DNA of 64,000 bases from Cohnella nanjingensis (GTDB lineage Bacteria; Bacillota; Bacilli; Paenibacillales; Paenibacillaceae): positions 1 through 64,000 of the forward strand of contig NZ_JACJVP010000018.1 of assembly GCF_014212125.1 (NCBI RefSeq), given 5' to 3'. The translations under genes and the position numbers were made by a program. This document shows positions 23,939-33,158 of this stretch, one piece after another. Within the stretch, counting starts at the first letter, position 1. Each line of letters starts with the position of its first letter. The notes under the pieces are model-generated. The model made no database searches. It worked only from the letters and a program-made list of their open reading frames with translations, and had not been told where the DNA came from.

Positions 23939-23978
23939 GGATCGCGACGCAGATGGGGGAAAGAGCGGCGGTGAAAGG

Positions 23979-24015
23979 GCGGCTCCTTGCGCTTGGCGCG
24001 GGAGGCGCTTTTTTT
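23979..24015 (+). terminator. Rho-independent terminator of ilvE
   Basis: A bulged GC-rich stem (gcggctcc with gggaggcgc, inner gcgc/gcgc) is followed by seven T residues at 24009-24015. It lies about 40 bases after the ilvE stop codon. Confidence 0.7.
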
Positions 24016-24090
24016 ATGGCATCGGACGGAGCGCGGCTTCGCGAAGTTGGCCGAGGGGCTTCGGATCCTGCAACATTCGCGCGCGCCATC

Positions 24091-24376
24091 GAATTAAGCT
24101 GGTCGTGGCTTCGGACCTTGCATTCGAGCCATCGAATTAAGTTGGCCGAGGCTTCGGACTTTGCATTCGCGCGTCCCATCGAATTAGTCGCATTTGTACA
24201 ACTTATTTCGGCGATGGAGGGGGTTTAAACCGAATTAGTTGCTTTCGTACAACTTATTAAGGCCGATTACGGGAAATCGATCGTTTTTCCCTAAAAAAGA
24301 TGTACTTTTACAACATATTGGCATTTTTATCGCGATTGCTGCCGAAAAGTTTGTACTTTTACAACTTATTTGATGT
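24091..24376. repeat. 51-bp-period array, family C
   Basis: Units share gaattag, a run like gctttcgtacaacttatt, and the dyad agttg...caact. The tac of tacaac lies at 24197, 24248, 24309 and 24360, giving spacings of 51, 61 and 51 bases. Two older-looking units (gaattaag at 24091 and 24134) precede them with 43 and 47 base spacing. No coding potential. It fills part of the gap between the ilvE terminator and the sugar importer. Confidence 0.75.
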
Positions 24377-24405
24377 CCGGTGTTTGGCTCCGACCGAAAC
24401 GGAAC

Positions 24406-24700
24406 CATCATCCCCCTCGTTTTTCTCTTCCTTCCCCAAACTTGCCCATCTCGACCAGCCAGCCACAACGCTCACCTTTCCCAGCATCCCCAAACTCCCA
24501 CCTGCCTCGTCTTCGTTCAACTCCCCACCTTCCGTTTCACCCCTATTCCCGCCCGTCACGATCACCACCCACTCCCACCATCCTCAACTCCCGCCCGTCA
24601 CGATCACCACCCACTCCCGTCCTCCCGTTTCCCCTAACCCCCGACCTTCCGTTTTCCCCCGACTCCCGCCCGTCTCGTTTGCCTCTACCTTCGCATGTCT
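24406..24700. other. Pyrimidine-rich intergenic tract
   Basis: About 300 bases of the plus strand are almost all C and T with scattered A and very few G, in strong contrast to flanking DNA. It includes a 31-base direct repeat (gcccgtcacgatcaccaccc core at about 24550 and 24592). No ribosome binding site or credible frame. It lies just upstream of the sugar importer operon. Confidence 0.7.
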
Positions 24701-24807
24701 CGATTTTGTAAAAACGCGACGCCTAAACAAAAAGACGAATCCGAGCGGCGGGCTTTAAAATGGGATTGATGCTGTAAGCGGATTCATAGGAGATGGGAGA
24801 TTAGAAT

Positions 24808-25644
24808 ATGGCACTGAAATCGGACACAATACTCCATCGAATCGTGGTCTACGCGCTGCTCCTGCTCGGAAGCGCCGCCTTTATCCTTCCGCTCGTGTGG
24901 CTGCTGTCGACCTCTCTCAAGGGGGATACGGGGCTCTTCGAGATTCCGCCCAAGTGGGTTCCGGACCCGTTCCACTGGGATAACTACAAGAAAGCCGTCC
25001 ATTCGTTCCCGTTCCTGCGCTATACGTGGAACACGGTGCTCATCACCGTGCTGTGCATGATCGGCTCCATGCTGTCCTCGTCGTTCGTCGCCTACGCCTT
25101 CGCCAGATTGCGGTGGCCGGGCCGTGACGCTTGGTTCGTGGTGATGCTGGCGACGATGATGCTGCCCGGACAGGTGACGATGATCCCGCTGTTCATCCTG
25201 TTCAAGGAGCTCGGGTGGATCAACACGTATCTGCCGCTCATCGTGCCCTTCTTCTTCGGCAGCGCGTTCTACATCTTCCTGATGCGCCAGTTCTTCATGA
25301 CGATCCCGAAGGAGCTGAGCGAAGCGGCCAAGATCGACGGCTGCACCGAGCTCTACACCTGGTGGCGGATCTTCATGCCGCTGTCGAAGCCGGCGCTCGC
25401 GACGCTCGGCATCTTCACCTTCACCCTCGTCTGGAACGACTTCCAGGGACCGCTCATCTACCTCAACGATACCAACAAGTTCACGCTGATGCTCGGGCTG
25501 CGGAGCTTCCAGCAGCAGTACGGCACGCGGTGGAACGTCATGATGGCGGCCTCGCTGCTCGTCATGCTGCCGACGCTGGCGTTGTTCTTCTCCTTCCAGC
25601 GTTACTTCATCGAAGGCGTGACTTTGACCGGCGTGAAAGGCTAG
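24808..25644 (+). CDS. Sugar ABC transporter permease, MalG-type (CUT1)
   Basis: The 278-residue protein has six transmembrane helices and the EAA loop ELSEAAKIDGCTELYTWWRI FMPLSKPA typical of carbohydrate permeases. The C-terminus FIEGVTLTGVKG is the usual MalG-type ending. GGAGATGGGAG lies before the ATG. Unusually, this permease gene comes first and its binding protein (25915) and partner permease (27360) follow. No ATPase is encoded, as is common in this family where a shared MsmX-type ATPase serves many importers. Co-location with an alpha-mannosidase and mannose-6-phosphate isomerase suggests import of a mannose-containing oligosaccharide (inference). Confidence 0.9.
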   Translation: MALKSDTILHRIVVYALLLLGSAAFILPLVWLLSTSLKGDTGLFEIPPKWVPDPFHWDNYKKAVHSFPFLRYTWNTVLITVLCMIGSMLSSSFVAYAFARLRWPGRDAWFVVMLATMMLPGQVTMIPLFILFKELGWINTYLPLIVPFFFGSAFYIFLMRQFFMTIPKELSEAAKIDGCTELYTWWRIFMPLSKPALATLGIFTFTLVWNDFQGPLIYLNDTNKFTLMLGLRSFQQQYGTRWNVMMAASLLVMLPTLALFFSFQRYFIEGVTLTGVKG

Positions 25645-25650
25645 ACCAAA

Positions 25651-25810
25651 GGCACTGGCACTGGCACTGGCACTGGCACTGGCACTGGCACTGGCACTGG
25701 CACTGGCACTGGCACAGGCACAGGCACTGGCACAGGCACAGGCACTGGCACTGGCACTGGCAAAGGCAAAGGCAAAGGCAAAGGCAAAGGCAAAGGCAAA
25801 GGCAAAGGCA
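25651..25810. repeat. Hexanucleotide microsatellite, 26 units
   Basis: Twenty-six consecutive hexamers occur from 25651 to 25806: ggcact (14), ggcaca (4) and ggcaaa (8), plus a partial ggca. They occupy the junction between the permease stop codon and the leader of the binding-protein gene. The frames through it (His-Trp or Pro-Val repeats) are artefacts. Length is prone to slippage and could change expression of the downstream genes. Confidence 0.95.
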
Positions 25811-25914
25811 GTTGCCACTTACGCATGAGAGGGGGGATGCGGCTCTTCGCGGACAGCGATGGATATCGGCTAGTCGGAACCAGGATTATCGAATCGCTCA
25901 ATATGGGAGGTCAC

Positions 25915-27288
25915 ATGGAAACGATGAAACAGAAAAAAGCACTCGTCCTCATGCTCACGACCGTCATGCTCTCGTCGATGCTGGCGGCTTGCTCCGGCAA
26001 CAAAGACAACAACGGGAACGCAAGTCCGTCCGCTTCGCCCAGCGCGCCCGCATCCGGTTCGGCTTCCGCCAGCGCTTCTCCGGCGGATGAACCGGTCACC
26101 ATCTCTTATTGGCACATCTACACGGACGGCCCGATGAAGGACCTGACCGATCAGCTCCTCAAGGACTTCCACGACCAGCACCCGAACATCACGGTCGAGC
26201 AGCTCGGCGTGAACTTCTTCGATTACTGGACGAAGCTGTCCACGGCGATGGCGGCGGGCAGCGGACCGGACCTCGCCCTGAACGACACGAGCACGGTGCC
26301 GTCCCGCGCCAAGACTGGCGCGATCCTGAGCACGGACGACTTCATCCAGCAGGACGGCGTCAACCTGGGCGACTACTTCCCGGTGCTCGTCGACCTTATG
26401 AAGTACGAAGGCAAGATGTACGGCATGCCGAACGACACGGACGTTCGCGTCCTTTACTACAACAAGAAAATGTTCACGGACGCGGGTCTCGATCCGAACA
26501 AACCGCCGGCGAACTGGGATGAGCTCGAGCAGTACGCCGACAAGCTGACCAAGTGGAACGACAAGAAAATGCTCGACGTCATCGGGTTCTCCCCGGCGCT
26601 CGGCAACCTGCACTTGTGGACGCTCGCTTGGGCGAACGGCGGCGGCTTCTGGGATGACGAAGGCAAACCGACCTTCAACAAGCCGGAGAACCTCGAAGCG
26701 CTCCAATGGGAGAAGAAGATTCAGGACAAGTACGGCGTCAAGGCGATGTCCGCGTTCAACTCGCAAGCGAGCGCGCTCGGATTCAGCCCGTTCATCGCAG
26801 GTAAGGCCGCGATGATCGTCGACGTCAACAACCTGTACCAGGAAATCAAGACCCGCGCGCCCGACCTCGAATTCGGCGTCGCTCCGATCCCGTACACCAA
26901 GACGCCTGCCAGCTGGTCTGCCGGCTTCGACCTCGAGCTCGTGAACAACAAGGACGACAAGCGCGCGGCGGCGGCATGGGAGCTCATGAAGTACCTGACG
27001 AGCGCGGACGTGCAGGTGAAGATCCACGAAGCGTCCGGCTCGCTCGTCTCCAACATGAAGGCGGCCCAGGATCCGAAGTTCATGGAGGATCCGAACTGGA
27101 AGATGATCGTCGATCAGATGCAGTATTCGCGCTTCATCGAGTATATCGAAGCGATGCCGTCGTGGCATGGCAACCTCGACCCGGTCGAGCAAGCGGTTCT
27201 GAACTCCGGCAAAGATCCGAAGGAGTTCCTCGACGGCGCGCAAAAGAATGCCGAGAATGCCGTCGCGAACTTCAACAAGACGAAATAA
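25915..27288 (+). CDS. Sugar ABC transporter substrate-binding lipoprotein
   Basis: A lipoprotein signal peptide (lipobox LAAC) is followed by a low-complexity Ser/Ala/Pro linker and a solute-binding domain of the MalE/UgpB class 1 type: YWHIYTDGPMKDLTDQLL, GPDLALNDTSTV, YGMPNDTDVRVLYYNKKMF, DLEFGVAPIPYT. Length 457 residues is normal. The ATG at 25915 has GGGAGG about 5 bases upstream. The protein captures the sugar outside the membrane for the permeases at 24808 and 27360. A stem-loop after its stop codon (27300-27334) probably protects its mRNA, which fits the higher amount needed of a binding protein. Confidence 0.92.
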   Translation: METMKQKKALVLMLTTVMLSSMLAACSGNKDNNGNASPSASPSAPASGSASASASPADEPVTISYWHIYTDGPMKDLTDQLLKDFHDQHPNITVEQLGVNFFDYWTKLSTAMAAGSGPDLALNDTSTVPSRAKTGAILSTDDFIQQDGVNLGDYFPVLVDLMKYEGKMYGMPNDTDVRVLYYNKKMFTDAGLDPNKPPANWDELEQYADKLTKWNDKKMLDVIGFSPALGNLHLWTLAWANGGGFWDDEGKPTFNKPENLEALQWEKKIQDKYGVKAMSAFNSQASALGFSPFIAGKAAMIVDVNNLYQEIKTRAPDLEFGVAPIPYTKTPASWSAGFDLELVNNKDDKRAAAAWELMKYLTSADVQVKIHEASGSLVSNMKAAQDPKFMEDPNWKMIVDQMQYSRFIEYIEAMPSWHGNLDPVEQAVLNSGKDPKEFLDGAQKNAENAVANFNKTK

Positions 27289-27299
27289 GAGACCTTCGG

Positions 27300-27334
27300 T
27301 TTCGTCCGTCCGCCTCTGAGGCGGGCGGATGAAA
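27300..27334 (+). promoter_or_regulatory. Intra-operon stem-loop after the binding-protein gene
   Basis: tttcgtccgtccgcct pairs with aggcgggcggatgaaa (two G-T positions) around ctg, giving a 16-pair stem with no T-run. It lies between the binding-protein and permease genes, where such stems commonly stabilise the upstream message and lower read-through. Confidence 0.6.
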
Positions 27335-27359
27335 CGCTCAGAAAGGGGTACGATTCGCC

Positions 27360-28268
27360 GTGCGCGAAAGACGAGCGATGAAGTTAAGCACCAGGGAAGC
27401 GCTGAACGGTTATTTGTTCTTCTCGCCGGGATTGATCGGGTTTCTCATCTTCATGGGTTTCCCGATTCTGTTCTCGCTCTATTTGAGCTTCACCTCGTAC
27501 AACATCTACAGCGCGCCCAAGTGGATCGGGCTGCTCAATTACAAGTTCATGTTCACCCAGGACCCGCTCTTCTTCAAGAGCTTGGGCAATACGCTGTACT
27601 ACGTCGCGCTGAGCGTGCCGCTGAACACGGTCCTCGGCGTGCTGGTCGCCATCCTGATGAATCAGAAGGTGTTCGGCATCCGGGTGTTCCGGACGATCTT
27701 CTTCCTGCCGAGCGTCGTCTCCGGCGTCGCCGTGGCGCTGCTGTGGCAATGGATTCTGGACGGCAACTTCGGCCTGATCAACACGTTCCTCGCGAACTTC
27801 GGCATAACCGGTCCCGGATGGCTGACCGAGGAGCTGTGGGCCAAACCCTCCATGGTCCTGATGAATCTGTGGGCCGTAGGCGGCACGATGATCATCTATC
27901 TGGCCGGATTGCAAGGCGTGCCGAGAAGCCTCTACGAAGCGGCGACCGTCGACGGGGCGGGCCGGCTCCGCCAGTTCTGGAACATCACGATCCCGATGCT
28001 CACGCCGACGATCTTCTTCAACGTGATCATGGGCGTGCTCGGCGGCTTCCAGGTGTTCATCCAGGCTTACATCATGACGGGCGGCGGCCCGAACAACGCG
28101 ACGATGTTCTATGCGCTGTATCTGTACAACAAGGCGTTCAAGGATCTGCAGATGGGCTATGCGTCCGCGCTGGCTTGGGTGCTGCTGATCATCGCCATGG
28201 TGCTGACGCTGATCATTATGAAGACGAGTTCGAGATGGGTCTATTACGAGGGCTCCGACCAGAAGTAG
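27360..28268 (+). CDS. Sugar ABC transporter permease, MalF-type (CUT1)
   Basis: The 302-residue protein has six transmembrane helices, starts LNGYLFFSPGLIGFLIFMGF, and carries the EAA loop RSLYEAATVDGAGRLRQFWN. TGGGPNNATMFYALYLYNKA and the helical ending are standard for MalF/LacF-type subunits. The GTG at 27360 is preferred, with AAAGGGG upstream; an ATG six codons later is possible. It pairs with the MalG-type permease at 24808. Confidence 0.9.
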   Translation: MRERRAMKLSTREALNGYLFFSPGLIGFLIFMGFPILFSLYLSFTSYNIYSAPKWIGLLNYKFMFTQDPLFFKSLGNTLYYVALSVPLNTVLGVLVAILMNQKVFGIRVFRTIFFLPSVVSGVAVALLWQWILDGNFGLINTFLANFGITGPGWLTEELWAKPSMVLMNLWAVGGTMIIYLAGLQGVPRSLYEAATVDGAGRLRQFWNITIPMLTPTIFFNVIMGVLGGFQVFIQAYIMTGGGPNNATMFYALYLYNKAFKDLQMGYASALAWVLLIIAMVLTLIIMKTSSRWVYYEGSDQK

Positions 28269-28314
28269 CATGCGGTTCGCGAGCGCGGCAATGGGCGGAA
28301 ATGGGGTTGCCCCG

Positions 28315-30702
28315 ATGATAAGACGAATGCGGTACGTCCTAGCGGGCGCGGCAGCGGTCGTCGTGCTGGCTGCAGCCTCGTGGTGGGCGGTAGGTCCGCT
28401 GGGCAAGGGGAGCAAAGCCAAGGCCGCGGAGGCGGTCGGCTACGGCTCGTTCATTCCCGTCGCCGCCGTAGACGGCAAGGCGATGGACAAGTGCGCCGCG
28501 AATCGCGCGGCGGATCAGTCCGGCATGTCCGGCGCGGAAGCCAAGTCGCATACGCACGGCAACCGCGGCGGCACGATGTGGTGCGTGCGCACGGAAGCGG
28601 GCGAAGCGGCGGCCCTGACGTTCGATCTGGGACGCGTGGAGCCGCTGGGAGAGATGTGGATCTGGAACTACAACGAGCAGGACAACAATTCGCCGGGCGC
28701 GGGGCTGCTCGATCGAGGGCTGAAGGACGTCGCCGTCTCCCTCTCGGCGGATGGAGATATATGGGAGGAATGGCGGGGCGACGGATACCCGTACCGGCTC
28801 GCCAAAGCCGACGGCTCCGACCGTCTCGGCCCGACGAATCTGGATGACGGCCGGCACAGCCCGATCCGCTTCGGCGGCGTTCCGGCCCGCTACGTCAAGC
28901 TGACGGCGGCGGAAGCGCCGGGCAACGGGAATTGGGCCGCGGCGGAAGGCGGTGCGGACGCGCGCGTCTTCGGACTCGCGGAGGCGCGGTTCTATCGTTA
29001 TGCCCGGGAAGTGGTCTACGGCGGACTCATCGACCCGGTCGGGGCGAGCGACGCCGGCGGCGAGGCCGAGGCTTCCCATCCGGAGAACGCCGTGAACGGC
29101 TATGGCCTGTCCGGCGCGTCCGGCAAGAACGCCGCGCACGGCAACGATCCGCGCACGATGTGGCTGCTGCGCGCCGGTCCGTCTGGCGAGGCGTCGATTA
29201 CGGTCGATCTCGGCGGCACCTATCCGCTCGGCGAGATGCGGATCTGGAACTACAACGGCAAGGACGAGGCGGGCAGCCCGCTCGGCGCGCGAGGGCTGCG
29301 CGACGTCGGCATCTCCTACTCGATCGACGGCGAGACGTGGTCCGAACTGAAGGGCAAGGGCTATCCGTACCGGTTCGCTCAGGCCGACGGGAGCGACCGG
29401 CTCGCGGCGACCAATCTGGACGGCGGGCATGAAGCCGTCGACTTCGGCGGCGTGCCGGCCCGCTACGTGAAGCTGGTCCCGCAAGGCGGAGCCGGGCAGG
29501 GCAACTGGGGCGCGGAGGAAGCGGGTCGGGCGCTCTATGGCCTCAGCGCGCTTCGCTTCGTCGCCGGAGCCGGCGTCGCGGCCGAACCGGCGCCCGAATG
29601 GACCGGGCTGTTCAGCCGTTACGAGGGCTGGACGGGGGCCGACGGGATCTTCTCCGTCCCGCTGGGAGACGCCTCCGACCAACCCGGCTCCGCGGGAGCG
29701 GACACGAAGACGCTCTTCCTCTTCAGCGATACGTACGCGGGGCAGGTGCAGCCGGTATCGCGGGCGAGGGAGTCCGGGGCGATCGTCAACAATTCGGTCG
29801 GCCTGCTCGCCGGGGCGCTGCCGGATCCGGCCGCCATCCGCTTCGAATGGGTGCCGAAGTCGGCCGACCTGTCGCTGTTCTCCCCGCACACGGAGCAGGC
29901 GAAGGCGCTGCCGGGCAGCTGGTACTGGCTGCAGGACGGGATCGCGAAGGACGGACAGCTGCATCTGTTCCCGCTGCTGATGGTCAAGGACCCGGCCCAG
30001 CCGCCGGGCTTCCAGTTCGCGATCCGCGGCGTGACGCATATCTCGGTGCCGCTGAAGGACGGCGTCCCGGACTATGCGGCGCAGAAGCAGTCGGATACGC
30101 CGCTGTACCGCAAGCTGCCGGACGGCGGCGAGCTCGTCTTCGGCGCGGGCATCCTCGACAACACGAAAGAGGCGGGCGCGCCGCAGCCGGACGGCTATAT
30201 CTATACGTACGGCTACAAGGCCGAACCGACGGGCGACAAGCGGCTCCTCGTCGCCCGCGCGCTGCCGGCCGCTCTCGGCGATCCGTCGCAGTGGCGCTTC
30301 TGGGACGGCCGGACATGGTCGGAGCGGATCGAGGATGCCGCGCCGCTCGCGGAAGGCGTATCCCCCGAACTTAGCGTGACGCCGATGAAGGCGGGACGCT
30401 GGCAAGGCAAGTATCTGCTCGTCTGCGAGCGGAATTCGACCGGCGGGGTTGTCGCCTATGCGGTCGGCGATTCGCCGGCCGGTCCGTTCGGGCCGATGAC
30501 GGCGCTCTACCATACGCCGGAGCTCGGGCAGGGGCAAGACATCGTGACCTACAACGCCAAGGCGCATCCCCACCTGTCCGGGGAGGGCGAGCTGCTGGTC
30601 ACCTACAACGTCAATTCGACGAGCTTGGCCGAGAATGCGAGCAACGCCGATATCTATCATCCCCGCTGGATTCGGATCCGAGAGATCGGTCCCGCGTCCT
30701 GA
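28315..30702 (+). CDS. Membrane-anchored DUF4185-like protein with two discoidin-like domains
   Basis: An N-terminal anchor (MIRRMRYVLAGAAAVVVLAA) is followed by two repeated carbohydrate-binding-like domains (residues about 45-235 and 240-430). Both contain LGEMxIWNYN, a YPYRxAxADGSDRL segment and FGGVPARYVKL. The C-terminal about 350 residues have DUF4185 features: TLFLFSDTYAGQV, WYWLQDGI, PDGYIYTYG, ELSVTPM and TYNAKAHPHLS. I recall that DUF4185 proteins include the GH183 endo-D-arabinanases, a five-bladed propeller. The ATG at 28315 is preferred; 28270 is an alternative. It probably acts on a glycan outside the membrane. It shares the C-terminal domain with the next gene. Confidence 0.75.
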   Translation: MIRRMRYVLAGAAAVVVLAAASWWAVGPLGKGSKAKAAEAVGYGSFIPVAAVDGKAMDKCAANRAADQSGMSGAEAKSHTHGNRGGTMWCVRTEAGEAAALTFDLGRVEPLGEMWIWNYNEQDNNSPGAGLLDRGLKDVAVSLSADGDIWEEWRGDGYPYRLAKADGSDRLGPTNLDDGRHSPIRFGGVPARYVKLTAAEAPGNGNWAAAEGGADARVFGLAEARFYRYAREVVYGGLIDPVGASDAGGEAEASHPENAVNGYGLSGASGKNAAHGNDPRTMWLLRAGPSGEASITVDLGGTYPLGEMRIWNYNGKDEAGSPLGARGLRDVGISYSIDGETWSELKGKGYPYRFAQADGSDRLAATNLDGGHEAVDFGGVPARYVKLVPQGGAGQGNWGAEEAGRALYGLSALRFVAGAGVAAEPAPEWTGLFSRYEGWTGADGIFSVPLGDASDQPGSAGADTKTLFLFSDTYAGQVQPVSRARESGAIVNNSVGLLAGALPDPAAIRFEWVPKSADLSLFSPHTEQAKALPGSWYWLQDGIAKDGQLHLFPLLMVKDPAQPPGFQFAIRGVTHISVPLKDGVPDYAAQKQSDTPLYRKLPDGGELVFGAGILDNTKEAGAPQPDGYIYTYGYKAEPTGDKRLLVARALPAALGDPSQWRFWDGRTWSERIEDAAPLAEGVSPELSVTPMKAGRWQGKYLLVCERNSTGGVVAYAVGDSPAGPFGPMTALYHTPELGQGQDIVTYNAKAHPHLSGEGELLVTYNVNSTSLAENASNADIYHPRWIRIREIGPAS

Positions 30703-30748
30703 GGGCATCCATACCATTCATCGACCAGAGAAAAGGGGGACTTCGAAG

Positions 30749-32188
30749 ATGAACGACAACCGCCATACGCATCCCCCCCTTCGGCAGGGAGATCCGATCT
30801 CGTTCGTCCGCGTGCGGCAAGCGGACGGCGACCGGAGCGGGGAGGAGACGATCTACGACTTCGGCGCGACGTATCCGCTCGGAGAGATTCATCTGACGGA
30901 AGGCGGCGCGTCCGCTTCCGCTTCGCCCGCGAGGGTCAGCTATTCCTTGGACGGCCGGGCGTGGAGCGAAGCTTTCGCGGCGGCGCTCGGCGGCGTTATC
31001 CAGCTGGAGGACGCCGTCCACGCCCGATATGTCCGGCTGACGGGAGAGGCGGGCCGGTTCGCCGCAGGCCGCGGCTACGCCGCCGAGCCGGCGGAGGATT
31101 GGACGCGGCTCTTCCATCGCAAGGCGGGCTGGACCGGCTCCGACGGGATCTATTCGATTCCGTTAAACGGCGTGGAAGCGCAAGGGCGGGCGGCGGACGG
31201 CCGCACGCTGCTCCTGTTCGGAGACACCTTCATCGGCGGGGTGGACGAGGCGACGGACGCGCGGGTGAACGCGGTCATAATCAACAACTCCTATGCGCTG
31301 CTGGACGGCGACCGTCCGGATCCCGCGGCGATCGCCTTTCACTGGGAGCAGGACGGAGAGGCGCCCGAGAGCGCGATCGTTCCGAGAACCCCGGGCGCGC
31401 TGGCGCACGAAGATACCTACTACTGGCTGCAGGACGGGACGTCGGTCGGCGGCAAGTTCCACTGCTTCCCGCTCATCATCGGACCCGATCCGGACGGACC
31501 GGAGGGCTTCCAATTCGCGGTGCACGGCATTACCCATGTCTCCGCTCCGATAGGCGAACAGGGTCCCCTGCTGGCGGAGCAGGAGCAGGCGGATACGCCG
31601 CTCTACTTCCGCTCGGCGGGCGGGCATACGACCTATTTCGGCGCAGCGATCCTGCCTCTGACGGAAGAAGCCGGCGTGCCGAACCCGGATGGGTTCGTCT
31701 ACGTCTACGGGCTGCAGAACGACGGGGCGACCCGGCTGGTCGCCGCCCGGGTGCCGGCCGATGACCTTGCGCGTTTCGAGCGATGGACGTACTGGGACGG
31801 CCGCGAATGGACCGACCGCAAGGAAGACTGCGCGCCGCTCGTGCCGGAAGTGTCGTCGGAGCTGAGCGTGAGTCCGATGACCGGCGGCTTCCTGGACGGC
31901 AAGTACGTCATCGTCTGCCAGCAGGGCGGCATCTCGGGCAATCGCGTGGCGCTCTACGCGGGAGACAGCCCCGTCGGGCCGTTCGGTCCCGCTATTCCGC
32001 TCTACGCCGCATCGGAGTCGGAAGAAGGCAACGGCATTTACACGTACAACGCGAAGGCGCATCCGCATCTGTCGCGGCCGGGCGAGCTGCTCGCGAGTTA
32101 CAACGTCAATACGACAAGCTGGGACGCCCACGAGGCGTTCGGCGGCATCTACCGTCCCAGGTTCATCCGGATTCGGCAGATCGTTTAA
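30749..32188 (+). CDS. Cytoplasmic DUF4185-like protein, paralogue of the preceding gene
   Basis: This 479-residue protein has no signal peptide. After a single short discoidin-like region (residues about 15-95) comes the same DUF4185-like domain as in the upstream gene: TLLLFGDTFIGGV, YYWLQDGTSV, PDGFVYVYG, RWTYWDGREW, ELSVSPM and TYNAKAHPHLS. An AAAAGGGGG site precedes the ATG at 30749. The pair looks like a division of labour, one copy outside and one inside the cell, on the same type of glycosidic bond. The activity is not certain; DUF4185/GH183 gives arabinan hydrolysis, but other bonds are possible. Confidence 0.72.
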   Translation: MNDNRHTHPPLRQGDPISFVRVRQADGDRSGEETIYDFGATYPLGEIHLTEGGASASASPARVSYSLDGRAWSEAFAAALGGVIQLEDAVHARYVRLTGEAGRFAAGRGYAAEPAEDWTRLFHRKAGWTGSDGIYSIPLNGVEAQGRAADGRTLLLFGDTFIGGVDEATDARVNAVIINNSYALLDGDRPDPAAIAFHWEQDGEAPESAIVPRTPGALAHEDTYYWLQDGTSVGGKFHCFPLIIGPDPDGPEGFQFAVHGITHVSAPIGEQGPLLAEQEQADTPLYFRSAGGHTTYFGAAILPLTEEAGVPNPDGFVYVYGLQNDGATRLVAARVPADDLARFERWTYWDGREWTDRKEDCAPLVPEVSSELSVSPMTGGFLDGKYVIVCQQGGISGNRVALYAGDSPVGPFGPAIPLYAASESEEGNGIYTYNAKAHPHLSRPGELLASYNVNTTSWDAHEAFGGIYRPRFIRIRQIV

Positions 32189-32207
32189 GCGGATGGGAGA
32201 GCAGGTC

Positions 32208-33146
32208 ATGAGAAACTACGCAATCGTATTTGATGTCGGCGGACTGTTCATCAAAGCCGCCGTCGTGAACGATCAGGGACGGCTCGTTCCGGGCACTTAT
32301 ATGATCTATCCCGCCAAGTCCAAGGAATCCAAAGAGCAGCTGCTCGGGCATCTCGTCGATCTGGTCAAGCAGCAGACCAACCGGATCATGGCGCGGTCGT
32401 TCCGGGTGGAGGGCATCGGGTACGCCTTCCCGGGGCCGTTCGACTACGAGCGGGGCATCAGCTACATCCGGGCCGTGGACAAGTTCGAAGCGATCTACGG
32501 GGTGAACCTGCGGGAGGAGCTGGCGCACCGGCTGGCGCAGGAGAGCGCGTTCGCCGCCAAGCGTTCGCCGGGGTTCCACATCGTGTTCGAGAACGACGCC
32601 AACCTGTTCGCGCTGGGCGAGTACGAGTCCGGCAAGGCGGGGCCTTACGCCCGGGCGCTGTGCCTGACGATCGGTACCGGCGCGGGATCGGCGTTCCTCG
32701 AGCGGGGCGAGCTGGTGAAGTACCGGCAGGATGTGCCCGAGCACGGCTGGATCTACAATCAGCCTTTCCGGGAATCCGTCGTCGACGACTACATCTCCAA
32801 GCGGGGCATCGTCCGGCTCCTGCAGGAGGCCGGGTTCGACGGCGACAGCCTGGACGTCAAGAATGCCGCCGAAATGGCCAAAGCGGGCGATGAACGGGCC
32901 ATCGCGGTGTTCCGGCGATTCGGCGCCATGATCGGGGAGATGCTGCTGCCTTTCCTGCGGTCGTTCCGGCCCGAAGCCGTCGTCATCGGCGGCCAGATCG
33001 TCAAGAGCAAGGAGCTGTTCCTGGAGAGCGCGCGGGAAGCGCTAAGCGAATTCCCCGTCGCCCTCGAAGTGTCCGACGAGACGTCTATCAGCACCTTCGC
33101 AGGCGTATCCAGGCTCCTGCAGCAACAGAAGAAAGTCACGAAGTGA
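32208..33146 (+). CDS. ROK-family sugar kinase without the zinc motif
   Basis: The 312-residue protein starts IVFDVGGLFIKAAVV, the phosphate loop of ROK kinases, and has GIGYAFPGPFDYERG, the catalytic-region VFENDANLFALGEY, and LTIGTGAGSAF. The usual Cys-rich zinc motif (CxCGxxGC) is missing; its place has PEHGWIYNQPFRES. Such zinc-free ROK proteins exist among kinases and regulators. There is no N-terminal DNA-binding domain, so a kinase is more likely. Set between glycan hydrolases, it probably phosphorylates a released sugar such as mannose. GGGAGAGCAGG precedes the ATG. Confidence 0.8.
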   Translation: MRNYAIVFDVGGLFIKAAVVNDQGRLVPGTYMIYPAKSKESKEQLLGHLVDLVKQQTNRIMARSFRVEGIGYAFPGPFDYERGISYIRAVDKFEAIYGVNLREELAHRLAQESAFAAKRSPGFHIVFENDANLFALGEYESGKAGPYARALCLTIGTGAGSAFLERGELVKYRQDVPEHGWIYNQPFRESVVDDYISKRGIVRLLQEAGFDGDSLDVKNAAEMAKAGDERAIAVFRRFGAMIGEMLLPFLRSFRPEAVVIGGQIVKSKELFLESAREALSEFPVALEVSDETSISTFAGVSRLLQQQKKVTK

Positions 33147-33158
33147 GGGGAAGCGAAC

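Noticed and set aside
25131..26090. Frames with His-Trp or Pro-Val repeats across the hexamer tract
   Set aside because: Shadows of the permease and binding-protein genes joined by the microsatellite.
28339..30717. 792-residue minus-strand frame
   Set aside because: Antisense shadow of the DUF4185-like gene; composition rich in Arg/Ala without domains.
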